In this document: positions 43,150 through 51,388 of the stretch, in pieces | Layout: every line of letters starts with the position of its first letter | How positions within the stretch are numbered: position 1 is the stretch's first letter | Notes under the pieces: model-generated | Databases searched by the model: none | What the model was told of the DNA's origin: nothing | Seen by the model: the letters and a program-made list of their open reading frames with translations, nothing else | Assembly: GCA_050012175.1 (NCBI GenBank) | Contig: JBEKHR010000007.1 | Span: 1-64,000 of the forward strand | Source: CAVROP01 sp050012175 | GTDB lineage: Bacteria; Acidobacteriota; Terriglobia; UBA7540 | Direction of reading: 5' to 3' | DNA length: 64,000 nucleotides | Made by a program: the position numbers and the translations under genes

Positions 43150-43449
43150 CTAGCTACAGATACAACGGAGGGCCGTACCACCGGCAATGGAAGGAACGAT
43201 GCTGAGCACGTCGTTCTCATTCAGGGGAGTTTGTTCCCTTTGCAGGAATCGGATGTCTTCGTCGCCGAGGTAAATGTTGACGAAGCTGCGCAGTTTACCT
43301 TCATCGTTGTAAAGGTGCTTGCGCAAGCCGCCGTATTGCGTCGTGATGGCGCGCAGCGCCTCCACCACGGTTTTCGCCTCCACCTCCAACGACTCGTTCT
43401 TTTCCGCGTATTGGCGGAGCGGAGTCGAGATGATGACCTTGACCGGCAT
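43150..43449 (-). CDS. MoaD/ThiS-family sulfur carrier protein (CysO-like) with a tail after Gly-Gly
   Basis: 99 residues of ubiquitin-like fold: MPVKVIISTPLRQYAEKNES, VEALRAITTQYGGLRKHLYN, FVNIYLGDEDIRFLQREQTP, NENDVLSIVPSIAGG. The SIVPSIAGG end is the thiocarboxylate-forming C-terminus of CysO-like carriers, but eight more residues (TALRCICS) follow before the stop. Carriers must end in free Gly-Gly, so the tail would have to be removed, for which the JAMM peptidase gene just upstream is a natural candidate. GGGGAGCAAGA precedes the ATG. Genes in line: mec-like, this, cysK, cysE. Likely role: sulfur donor for cysteine synthesis. Confidence 0.85.
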   Translation of the reverse strand: MPVKVIISTPLRQYAEKNESLEVEAKTVVEALRAITTQYGGLRKHLYNDEGKLRSFVNIYLGDEDIRFLQREQTPLNENDVLSIVPSIAGGTALRCICS

Positions 43450-43574
43450 TCTTGCTCCCCGGGATGCGGCTTCGAACGGCCTCGCGGCCAGCAGCCTTCC
43501 CGCCTTAATTAATTCGATGCATTCTGAGCCCGAAGGATTCCAGGTTTTCTTGAGGAAGCGGTGCCCACAATCGG

Positions 43575-44048
43575 TTAACTCACTATCTCAACCTGCTCCG
43601 CGCGAAAAGCCCAGCGATCCTCTGCCAAAACCCAGCTCGTCAAATCCTTCGGGACGCCCCGTTCAACCGAGATTATAACATAAGAATACCACGGCCAGGC
43701 ATGTTCGCGGTCGTAAATCGAAGGCCGCGCCGGATGATCGGGGTGAGAATGGTAGTAACCCAGAACCTCTAAACCCCTCGCCCGCGCGTCCTTCTCCACC
43801 CGCAACTGGTCGAGTGGATCGATCAGGAAACGGTTGCGCTCCGTTTCCCGGACCGGATCATCCACCGGCAATAGCTCCTGCGCACGACTCGGATCATGCC
43901 GCAGGTTCTTGAGCGCCACAACCTCGGTGACCTGCTTCGCCTCACCGTTGGCCTTACCTAGAAGAATCCCACAGCATTCACTGGGGTATTCCCCTGCGCT
44001 GTGTCGCCGGATGGCTTCCCGATGCACATCCCCTAGTTTCAGAATCAT
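43575..44048 (-). CDS. JAMM/MPN+ metallopeptidase (Mec-like)
   Basis: About 157 residues. Zinc motif intact: the catalytic Glu in EYPSECCGILLGKAN, then GYYHSHPDHPARPSIYDREH (His-X-His ... Ser ... Asp). Mec of Mycobacterium releases cysteine from the CysO-cysteine adduct; relatives in other operons trim C-terminal tails of carrier proteins. Both roles fit here, since the next gene encodes a carrier with a tail after Gly-Gly. The start at 44048 was chosen over 44069 because AGGCGGG lies upstream. First gene of the mec-cysO-cysK-cysE-peroxiredoxin series. Confidence 0.88.
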   Translation of the reverse strand: MILKLGDVHREAIRRHSAGEYPSECCGILLGKANGEAKQVTEVVALKNLRHDPSRAQELLPVDDPVRETERNRFLIDPLDQLRVEKDARARGLEVLGYYHSHPDHPARPSIYDREHAWPWYSYVIISVERGVPKDLTSWVLAEDRWAFRAEQVEIVS

Positions 44049-44069
44049 GGCCCGCCTGGGGTAAATCAA

Positions 44070-44572
44070 AAATCTCTTAGGGGTCCGCCCCTTACATATC
44101 TTGCGTAATTATTATACTGAGACCTGCCCGGGCCGCCAAATCTGCGGCGCCAAGCCGCTGTAATTCAATTCATTCTCCCCTCTCCCCCTTGGAGGAGAGG
44201 GGCCGGGGGGTGAGGGGGTCAATGCCCTGAAACCACAAACAACGCAACGCTGTCCCCAGGTTTCTCGAGAGGGTGCTGGACGTCGCGTGGTCGTTGCCCA
44301 ATGCTTTCAGCGGCGCGGTGTGAACTGCAAAGACGGGCGCAGGCCCACCACCCCCTCACCCGGCCCGCCTCCCGATGAAGTGCATCGGGACGGCGGTCCA
44401 CCCTCTCCCCCAAGGGGGAGAGGGCAAGTCGCGCAAGGCCAGAAAATCTCAGCAAAAACGTAGAAACTCCAGTGGCCGGGGCAAGCCCCCGCCCTACATC
44501 CTATAACCCAGCCCTTGCGCTTCTTGCCATCAATAGATTAGATTCAAATTCTAGGGTCTGGATTGCGAGCTT
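44070..44572. other. intergenic region with two halves of the palindromic element
   Basis: The CTCTCCCCC element occupies 44175-44424: a CCCTCTCCCCC/GGAGAGGGG hairpin with GAGGGGGTC tail, a 128-base spacer, then ACCCCCTCACCCGGCCCG, CCCGATGAAGTGCATCGGGA and CCCTCTCCCCCAAGG. It has the same order of halves as the copy at 6571. No gene was recognised. Confidence 0.6.
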
Positions 44573-44998
44573 GTGAACTTTCTGGAGTCGAATGGGATGG
44601 GACAAGAGCAGCTAGTGGCGAACGACATTCGGAAACAATTTACCGCCGCCGGTTTTGAGATTGTGGAGGCTGGCGTACCGCCTGGCTCAATCGGCGTAAA
44701 GAAATACAACTGCCTGCAATACCTGGAACCGAAGGCAGAGCAAGCCTGGCTTCCTCTTGGCCCCCCTTATTTCATCATCCGTGGCTTGAACTGTGAACTT
44801 GAGGACCGCGGATACCAGAAGTTCTGGTACCACCGGGGCACGCGGTTCCCCATTCGAAAAGCCGAACTCGAGACACTCCACCGCTTTGATGAGGAAGTTC
44901 GCGAGATCCTTCGCTTGCCGTCCCTTTACAACGAGTCCTTAGGCTCAACCTGCGCCCGAACCGTGTATGACCGCCTGGACGGAAGGACGGACCGCTAA
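44573..44998 (+). CDS. hypothetical protein, 141 residues
   Basis: Starts with GTG at 44573; ATG at 44597 (MGQEQLVANDIRKQFTAAGF) has GGAG upstream and is an equally good start. Segments: EIVEAGVPPGSIGVKKYNCL, WLPLGPPYFIIRGLNCELED, GYQKFWYHRGTRFPIRKAEL and RFDEEVREILRLPSLYNESL. No signal peptide, membrane segment or known motif. The compact mix of strands and helices without low complexity makes it a likely real gene. Its 3' end is convergent with the kinase-like gene downstream. I do not recognise the family. Confidence 0.5.
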   Translation: MNFLESNGMGQEQLVANDIRKQFTAAGFEIVEAGVPPGSIGVKKYNCLQYLEPKAEQAWLPLGPPYFIIRGLNCELEDRGYQKFWYHRGTRFPIRKAELETLHRFDEEVREILRLPSLYNESLGSTCARTVYDRLDGRTDR

Positions 44999-45089
44999 TC
45001 TACTCGAACGGCGCTGGCCTGAACATTCGGTCCGGAGCACGGACGTTCCGCCGGTGTCCCTCCGCAATAGCACAGGCAGGCCGCCCGTG

Positions 45090-45977
45090 CTACGGCTCCC
45101 TTCCTGGTTCAGGCGCAGTCTTGGCGCCGGGTGTCGTCGGGCTTGTACTCTGTGCGGGCGAGGAAGGTGGCTCGACAGGCGCAGGAGGTCCAGCAACATT
45201 GGGGGCTTGCCTGACCTCTGTTGCAGGGGCAGAAGGCGCCTGCGAGGGCGAACTCGCAGGCCGGACTTCAGGCTTGGTTTGCTCGCCCGAGGGGCCTGGA
45301 GGATGCATGAGCGAAGGCGGCCTCGCCTCACGGACGGCAGGCCCCCTTCCAGTTCCCTGCTGCCAGGGGCGAGGCGTATGGCGGGTTTCGCCTTGCGGAC
45401 GCCGGCCCGTCATCCCCGAAGGCTGCGAAATGGGGCGAAAGATAATCTCAATCTGAACCTTGTCCATGTCTTCGTCGCCCAGTTCGATGATCTCGTCAAA
45501 TCCTTCCTGCCGAATGTCCGTCTTGGTCTGCCCAAAAGCCAAGTGCTGGCGCTCGATCACAGGACGTCCTACCGTCCTCGGGCGCGATCGGTCACGCTCG
45601 ACACATTTCTCGAGCGGAACGTCAAAAAGGAAAACCACGCAAGGAACCTGAAACCTCTTTGCCAATTCAAGATATTCCTTCCGATGGTGCTGAGTGAGCG
45701 CGGTTGAATCCACCACACAGAGCCGGTTCAAGCCCAGGCGCAATTCCGTGAGGTAGTGGACCAGAGCGAACGCCTGGGTTTGAAAACGCTGATCCCGCTC
45801 GTCGTCGCACACTCGAGCTCGCGCCCAGTCCGAAGAGATGATTTGCGTGGGGCGAAAGAGGCGCCGCGCAAAAGTCGACTTTCCGCAGGCAGCGGGTCCG
45901 CAGAGCAAGACGATCGACGGGCGAATCAATCTCACTCGCTTCTCTTTGCTTTCATTTGGCGTTTGTTCTTGGGCCAT
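45090..45977 (-). CDS. P-loop polynucleotide-kinase-like protein with proline-rich tail
   Basis: 295 residues. The N-terminal 170 residues form an AAA_33/PNK-type kinase: Walker A LLCGPAACGKSTFARRL (about 25-40), IISSDWARARVCDDERDQRF (Asp pair as in PNK), LCVVDSTALTQHHRKEYLEL (Walker B with DST) and VPLEKCVERDRSRPRTVGRP (lid arginines). Such proteins phosphorylate 5' ends or small molecules, or sense nucleic acids. Residues about 205-295 are low-complexity Pro/Ala/Ser (PPGPSGEQTKPEVRPASSPS) with no fold, unusual for a cytoplasmic kinase. It is isolated between repeat-rich spacers; no ligase or phosphatase partner is adjacent. Confidence 0.75.
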   Translation of the reverse strand: MAQEQTPNESKEKRVRLIRPSIVLLCGPAACGKSTFARRLFRPTQIISSDWARARVCDDERDQRFQTQAFALVHYLTELRLGLNRLCVVDSTALTQHHRKEYLELAKRFQVPCVVFLFDVPLEKCVERDRSRPRTVGRPVIERQHLAFGQTKTDIRQEGFDEIIELGDEDMDKVQIEIIFRPISQPSGMTGRRPQGETRHTPRPWQQGTGRGPAVREARPPSLMHPPGPSGEQTKPEVRPASSPSQAPSAPATEVRQAPNVAGPPAPVEPPSSPAQSTSPTTPGAKTAPEPGREP

Positions 45978-46613
45978 AGTAGTAATGACGGTTCACTCCA
46001 AGATTTGGCTACTTATCCGTACCGACCCTTGAGCGAAAAGGAGCGAGGGTTTGAAGACGCCCATGAGACCCATTTGACCTAAAAGATTATGATACTCCCC
46101 TTCTGTGAACGGTTGCTCCGCAAAATGGTGAATACTTTCCGAAGAAGAACCACCTCGAGCCCTCAGGTGGGGAGGAAATTTCGTGCCCTCATTAACAGTC
46201 ATTACAACATGCGATGACGTATATTATTTTTGGATAATAACAACAAGTAAATAGACTGCGCGGGGGCCGCGCCGCCAGGGAGGGCGGGAGGCTGGAGCAA
46301 TTATGAATTATGAGTTCTAGATTCAATGCTGCACACATAAGGGGTGTTCAGGGAACTCCTTCCCAATTCGTTCCGGGGTGACCCCCTCTCCCGTCCCGAT
46401 CAGATCGGGACACCCTCTCCCCCAAGGGGGCGAGGGTAGTAAATTCAAGTTAAGGCCCCCTCGCCCCCTTGGGGGAGAGGGGCAGGGGTGAGGGGGTTCT
46501 AGGGCCGAACAGTGAACAGCCTCCTTGACAAAGCCTAAGTGAACAGCCTTGGTTCTAGATCGCCTTCTCCGCACTGCCTTCGGCCTCCTGACTTCTTCCC
46601 TCAGGTTACGCGA
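45978..46613. other. intergenic region with palindromic element
   Basis: A copy of the CTCTCCCCC element lies at 46379-46498, with CCCGATCAGATCGGGA and two CCCTC...GAGGG hairpins. The AT-rich stretch ATATTATTTTTGGATAATAAC at 46218-46240 (given here by position and core) could hold a promoter. No gene was recognised. Confidence 0.45.
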
Positions 46614-48941
46614 CTATTTTCCCAAACCGATCGAACATTCGTGCCGCTCGCGGGATACGCGTTCCTGCTCGAGGTAGGCGCGCGTGCGGCGGGTTAACTC
46701 ATCGAAGTCCACTTGGTGCGCGTCGAACTCCGGCCCGTCAACACAGGCGAACCGAACCTTCCCGCCCACGGTGACCCGGCATCCTCCGCACATCCCGGTA
46801 CCATCCACCATAATGGGATTCAGGCTGGCATAAGTCGGAACCGCCCATTCGCGGGTGACCCCGGCGGCAGCGCGCATCATGGGAATCGGCCCGATAACAT
46901 GGGCTATCCCAAGCAGGCATGCGTTGCCAGCCCACCAAGCGCGCATCAGGTCCACGACGGTGCCGTGCAGCCCTGCCGTGCCGTCATCGGTTGCCCAAAG
47001 CACTTCGTCGGCCGCCGAGCGCAGTTCCACATCAAGAATAATCTGGGCCGATGAACGCGCGCCGCACAGAGCGGTGACGTGGTTCCCAGCCTCTCTGAAA
47101 GCGCGTGCCACGGGCAGTAACTCGGCGACCCCTACTCCCCCCGCGACGCACAGGACGTTTCCGACTTTCTCGATGCTGGCCGCTTGCCCGAGCGGTCCCA
47201 AAAGGTCTGCCAACCGGTCCCCGACCTTGAGCCGAACCGTGGCGCGACTTGTCTTTCCGACCGCCTGGACAACGAGAGTTATGCTCCCCGTCGCTTCATC
47301 GCCATCTACAATCGTCAGCGGGATGCGCTCACTCCTTTCGGTGGGCCGGATGATGACGAACTGACCCGGCTTCCAATGTTTTGCAATTTCCGGCGCTTCC
47401 ACTTGTAGCCAAGCAATCTCGGGCGTGAGCAGCCGCTTCCCCAGAATCTGATTGTCCAGGCTCGCGGAGACCTGATGTTCTTCTGCCGGCTTCTTCGCCA
47501 CCGCGAGGAGGCCGGAGGTCTCTTGCGCCTGCTGCTCGAGGGCGCGATGAATCGCGGCAGCAGCAACGCGGCCGTCGCGCATCGCCAGGATGACGGTGGA
47601 ACCGCCCCGGACTACGTCTCCACCTGCAAACACATTGGGAATATTGGTTTGCCCGTCGGCATCAATCACAACCTTGCCACGTTGGGTCAGAAGCTGTGGG
47701 GTAGCGCGCTGCACCGTTGGGTTGGGGCTTTGACCGATGGCCATCACCACCGTATCTACCGGCATTCGGAATTCCGACCCCGGGATGGGAACCGGTGACG
47801 GCCGGCCTGATTCGTCCGGCTCTCCCAACTGCATCCGGATACACTCCACCTCTTGCAGCACTCCTTTGTCGTCACCGAAGAGGCGGACCGGCGCAGCCAG
47901 GAAATCGAAGCGCACTCCTTCTTCCTCGGCGTGCTCAATCTCCTCCAGCCGGGCACGCAATTCGGCGCGCCCGCGCCGGAACATGATCGTCGTATCGGCG
48001 CCCATTCGCCGCGACCAACGGGCCGCATCCATGGCGGAGTTCCCTCCGCCCACCACTACCACCCGGGAGCCGATCCGCACCGGCGTGTCAGACTCCGGGA
48101 AGCGAAAAGCCTCCATCAGATTCAGTCGCGTCAGGTATTCATTGGCGGTGTAAACGCCGATCAAGTTTTCTCCGGGAATGTTCATCAAATGTGGAAGGCC
48201 GGCGCCGGTACCCAGAAAGATGGCCTGAAATCCCTGCGCGAATAAATCCTCCACCGCGCACGTCTTGCCCACGATGAAATCCGTGCGAAACTCGACGCCC
48301 ATGCTCCGCAGGCGGTCTACCTCGTCACGAATAATCTCGCGCGGCAAGCGAAAGTTGGGGATGCCATAAGCCAGCACTCCCCCCAGCCCGTGGAGCGCTT
48401 CGAATATGCTTACCCGGTAGCCGTTTCGCACCAAATCGTAGGCCGCAATGAGGGAAGCGGGGCCGCTCCCCACCAGCGCCACGCGGGCCCCGTCGAGCGC
48501 CAGGGGTTGCGGCGTATTGGAGGCTGATTGACGGTGATAATCGGCCGCGAACCGCTCCAGGGACCCGATCGCCACCGGTTGTAGTTTCTTCCCCAGCAGG
48601 CAGGCACGCTCGCAGTAAAGCTCATGCTGGCACACACGACCGCAGATACCCGGAAAAGGGCTTTCCTCACTGATCTTATCGAAAGCCCCGGCAAAATCGC
48701 CCTGCGCCATCAAGCCTATGAACTCTTTGACATTAATGTGCAACGGGCATGCTTCAATGCAAGTCGGATTCTTGCACTGCAAGCATCGGAGTGCCTCAAC
48801 TTGGACCTGCTCGAGTGAAAACCCCAGTGCGACCTCTTCGGGACCGCGCAGGCGAACGTCTGGGGATAGGAGTGGCAGGGGCTGACGAGGCGCTTTGGGG
48901 TTCAGCTTCACCCTAGGTTTGTTTTCGGCCGCCTGAGTCAC
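46614..48941 (-). CDS. fused GltD/NfnB-like flavoprotein with NfnA/PyrK-type ferredoxin reductase domain
   Basis: 775 residues. N-terminal part: two cluster motifs (CLQCKNPTCIEACPLHINV, CGRVCQHELYCERACLLGK), then GltD-type FAD and NADPH sites (VALVGSGPASLIAAYDLVRN, GYRVSIFEALHGLGGVLAYG, VVVVGGGNSAMDAARWSRRM, NVFAGGDVVRGGSTVILAM) to about residue 480. C-terminal part: an FNR-like module (GQFVIIRPTERSERIPLTIV, LCVAGGVGVAELLPVARAF) ending with a [2Fe-2S] motif (GTGMCGGCRVTVGGKVRFAC). This unites NfnB-like and NfnA-like chains of electron-bifurcating transhydrogenase or sulfide dehydrogenase in one protein. The start codon is GTG and weakly supported. Alternative role: electron donor to a glutamate synthase not seen here. 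Confidence 0.85.
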   Translation of the reverse strand: MTQAAENKPRVKLNPKAPRQPLPLLSPDVRLRGPEEVALGFSLEQVQVEALRCLQCKNPTCIEACPLHINVKEFIGLMAQGDFAGAFDKISEESPFPGICGRVCQHELYCERACLLGKKLQPVAIGSLERFAADYHRQSASNTPQPLALDGARVALVGSGPASLIAAYDLVRNGYRVSIFEALHGLGGVLAYGIPNFRLPREIIRDEVDRLRSMGVEFRTDFIVGKTCAVEDLFAQGFQAIFLGTGAGLPHLMNIPGENLIGVYTANEYLTRLNLMEAFRFPESDTPVRIGSRVVVVGGGNSAMDAARWSRRMGADTTIMFRRGRAELRARLEEIEHAEEEGVRFDFLAAPVRLFGDDKGVLQEVECIRMQLGEPDESGRPSPVPIPGSEFRMPVDTVVMAIGQSPNPTVQRATPQLLTQRGKVVIDADGQTNIPNVFAGGDVVRGGSTVILAMRDGRVAAAAIHRALEQQAQETSGLLAVAKKPAEEHQVSASLDNQILGKRLLTPEIAWLQVEAPEIAKHWKPGQFVIIRPTERSERIPLTIVDGDEATGSITLVVQAVGKTSRATVRLKVGDRLADLLGPLGQAASIEKVGNVLCVAGGVGVAELLPVARAFREAGNHVTALCGARSSAQIILDVELRSAADEVLWATDDGTAGLHGTVVDLMRAWWAGNACLLGIAHVIGPIPMMRAAAGVTREWAVPTYASLNPIMVDGTGMCGGCRVTVGGKVRFACVDGPEFDAHQVDFDELTRRTRAYLEQERVSRERHECSIGLGK

Positions 48942-49840
48942 CGTTTGCTTCGTTTTCTCTGCGTTCAGGATAACCCTCCATCAATGTCGGATTTCGGTCC
49001 GTAGTGCAAAGAGCTCAGAGCCGCAGGGTAGAAAATCTTGCGATGGCTCAAACCTTAGTAGGTCTGACTGAGCAATTCATTTGCCAGCGGATAGTCTGCC
49101 GGCACTTACCGGATCAGGGCCCGTAGAATCGAAACCCTTCCGTCGTCGGTCCCAGAAAACCTCGAATTCAGTCCGGGAGTCTGTGAACAATGGAAAGCTC
49201 TCTGCCTGTGGGGTTTGGATCTGACTGTGAGTTCCATTCCTGCTGCTTGTTCGGAGCATTTAGCCCGCAAGACGTGATCTGCTGATCCACTCCGAAGCCA
49301 GGACCAAGTTGTGACATTTTCAACACCGTCAAGTGCGATAGGTGAGCCATTGTGCCCACTTGTGACCCACTTAGGGTTCATCAATCCTGACTGCCATTCC
49401 TCATCTCGCACCCCCGGCAGGGAGGCACCGGCTCTTTTTGCTCTGGGCAGGTAAGGAAGGGGGCCATAAGCCGCGAAATAGGACCAATTCTTGGGTTCGA
49501 TTGGGTTTTTGGGCACTCAAAAACCAGTTCGTTTTGTGGCCTCAAAAACGCTAACTCCTTTATTCTCAATAGATCCTTAGGTTCGTTCCGTCAAAATAGT
49601 ATCTTTTCTGCATTTCTCGCAGGTTTTCCGCGACCCGCGCACCGGTTTCAAACCGCTTCGCACGCTCTGTTCCGGCTTTTCTCATAGGTCAACTACAGTA
49701 GCCTATCACGTCCCCATCCCGGTGTCAAGAGCCACACTGCAGTTATAATCCGCAGATTCCGCAGATGACACAGATTGCCATCAGCAGTCGGGGTCTTGGT
49801 GGTCTGCGCAATCGGTTAATTCTGCGGATCAGTTGCTATG
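48942..49840. other. intergenic region without a recognised gene
   Basis: Short open frames on the minus strand at 49077-49569 have no readable motif and overlap each other. At 49745-49785 lies ATCCGCAGATTCCGCAGATG, one side of a repeat pair that flanks the GxxExxY remnant downstream. Confidence 0.4.
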
Positions 49841-49970
49841 GAACTCCTCGCAAGGTGAATTCACGGGCCAGCGCTTCTTGATATACCGAAACCCCGTCCC
49901 CAGCTCGCGGTCCACCTCCATCGCCGCCCCGATGATGGCGTAGGTCCTCTCGTCGCGCCTTCTTCACTCA
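49841..49970 (-). pseudogene. GxxExxY-family protein remnant
   Basis: The minus strand reads RDERTYAIIGAAMEVDRELG TGF in one frame, then, one base shifted, SVYQEALAREFTLRGVP. Together these match the N-terminal half of GxxExxY proteins (AIIGAAMEVHRELG then YQEALAIEF). The rest of the gene is absent. The remnant is bracketed by GCAGATTCCGCAGATGACAC (about 49752) and ATCTGCGTCATCTGCACAAT (about 49971), a repeat in opposite orientations. Confidence 0.65.
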
Positions 49971-50213
49971 TCTGCGTCATCTGCACAATCTGCGGATTTG
50001 TTTCTGCCCGCCAGGTGGCACATAGCGCGGGCTGACTTTCCGCGCCTTGCGTGTTACGATACGTTTTGAAAGGGCCTAATGAACCACTTAGCCAGCCCTG
50101 AAACCCTTGTCGAATTGAAGGGAGGGACCGAGCGCATTGCTAAGGATCAGAAAGAGAAAACAGAGCCGCCAGTTTCCAATTTTCCAGTTTCTGCCTTCAC
50201 GGGTGAGCTATCA

Positions 50214-50594
50214 ATGATTCTGGCCGTGGTTGACGACCTGCTTTTCCTTTCCAAAATCCAGCAGACTGCCCAGCATGTCGGGGTCGCGGTGAAATCCGCT
50301 CAGCCTGCGGACCTGCCCGGCCTGGCCATCCAGGATGTTCCGAACGCCCTCATCATCGATCTAAGCCACCGGTCAGGCAAGGCCTTGGAAGTCCTGCGTA
50401 CCTTCAAGTCTGACTTGAAAACAAAAGAGATCGCAGCCATTGGCTTTGTCTCTCACGTTCAAAACGACCTCATTGCGGCGGCGCGTGACGCCGGATGCGA
50501 TCTCGTGCTGGCGCGCTCCGCCTTTGTCAGCCAATTGCCGAGTCTCCTGCAACGGTTTTCGGGAACCGGCACGGCAGGGCGCGCTGCGGAATAA
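50214..50594 (+). CDS. degenerate receiver-domain protein
   Basis: About 126 residues from the ATG at 50214. The pattern MILAVVDDLLFLSKIQQTAQ, ALIIDLSHRSGKALEVLRTF, EIAAIGFVSHVQNDLIAAAR and AGCDLVLARSAFVSQLPSLL follows a CheY-like fold (acidic pair after strand 1, IIDLS at the phospho-Asp position, Gly-Phe-Val-Ser at strand 4). The usual Lys after strand 5 is replaced by Arg (LARSAF). An ATG at 50079 with AAAGGG upstream would add 45 residues, but these include a CCAGTTTCCAATTTTCCAG repeat. No output domain or kinase is present. Confidence 0.65.
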   Translation: MILAVVDDLLFLSKIQQTAQHVGVAVKSAQPADLPGLAIQDVPNALIIDLSHRSGKALEVLRTFKSDLKTKEIAAIGFVSHVQNDLIAAARDAGCDLVLARSAFVSQLPSLLQRFSGTGTAGRAAE

Positions 50595-50628
50595 GATTGC
50601 ATCCCCATTAGCATGGTAATATATCTGC

Positions 50629-50892
50629 ATGGCATTGGCTCGTTCTAAGGTCACTGCGCAGGGACAGATCTCGGTGCCGACGGAAGTGCGTCGGAGGCTT
50701 GGCATCGGCCCTGGGTCGGTTCTGGAGTGGAACGAAGAGGGCGAGAAGATCGTGGTGCGGCGATCGGCTCGGTACAGCTCGGAGGATATCCACCGGGCAC
50801 TATTCCCCCAGCAAGCCCCGAGGTCTCGAACCCTCGACGAATTGAAGCAAGGAATCCGACGGCACGTGCGGGAGCGCCATGCGCGCCGTTGA
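50629..50892 (+). CDS. AbrB/MazE-like antitoxin
   Basis: 87 residues. SKVTAQGQISVPTEVRRRLG followed by GPGSVLEWNEEGEKIVVRRS is a swapped-hairpin AbrB fold. The C-terminal tail (SSEDIHRALFPQQAPRSRTL, DELKQGIRRHVRERHARR) binds the toxin. No Shine-Dalgarno precedes the ATG. A possible promoter TTGCAT-17-TATATC (50597-50625) would place the transcript start at about the ATG, so it may be translated from a leaderless message. It overlaps the PIN toxin by 14 bases. Confidence 0.85.
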   Translation: MALARSKVTAQGQISVPTEVRRRLGIGPGSVLEWNEEGEKIVVRRSARYSSEDIHRALFPQQAPRSRTLDELKQGIRRHVRERHARR

Positions 50893-51259
50893 TACCAACG
50901 TCCTCGTCAGACTCATCACGCGCGACGATGTCCGGCAAGCCGCATCGGCTGACCGGTGGGTGGAGAACGGCGCGTGGGTCTCAATCTTGGCCCTCGCGGA
51001 AGCAACCTGGGTCCTTTCAGCCGTGTACGAACGCGGCCCCACCGAGATCGCCTCTGCGGTTGAAATGCTTCTCAACCACAAGGAGCTGACCTTACAAGAC
51101 GCGGACGTTGTGGCGGCAGCGCTTAAGCGTTTCCGCGAGCGGCCGGCACTGGGCTTTTCCGACTGTCTCCTGCTCCAACTGGCTCGGAAGGCCGGGCATT
51201 TGCCACTGGGTACGTTCGACCGGGAACTGAGCAAGCTTGACGGAGCGGAAAAGCTGTAA
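50879..51259 (+). CDS. PIN-domain toxin (VapC-type)
   Basis: 126 residues. MRAVDTNVLVRLITRDDVRQ (Asp 5), SILALAEATWVL (Glu about 40), GFSDCLLLQLARKAG (Asp about 97) and TFDRELSKLDGAEKL (Asp about 114) supply the acidic PIN residues. All four are present, so the toxin is probably active. It pairs with the AbrB-type antitoxin it overlaps. It is one of two complete PIN modules in the window, the other being at 14.4-15.0 kb. Confidence 0.88.
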   Translation: MRAVDTNVLVRLITRDDVRQAASADRWVENGAWVSILALAEATWVLSAVYERGPTEIASAVEMLLNHKELTLQDADVVAAALKRFRERPALGFSDCLLLQLARKAGHLPLGTFDRELSKLDGAEKL

Positions 51260-51388
51260 GCAGTGAAGGCGCGGGGAGCGTATGGCCTGCAGCCCTGGTG
51301 CGAGCGAGAGGGCCTTCGCAAAGCTCGCGTCAGCGGGGGAAATCCATCAGCCCATGGCAAGCACTCAAACTCTGCAGGAGGAGATTCA

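Noticed and set aside
44967..45707. 246-residue ORF on the plus strand
   Set aside because: Antisense to the kinase-like gene and its proline-rich tail.
49077..49569. Minus-strand ORFs of 60-136 residues
   Set aside because: Overlapping frames with no motif, no ribosome-binding site and no signal of coding; treated as non-coding.
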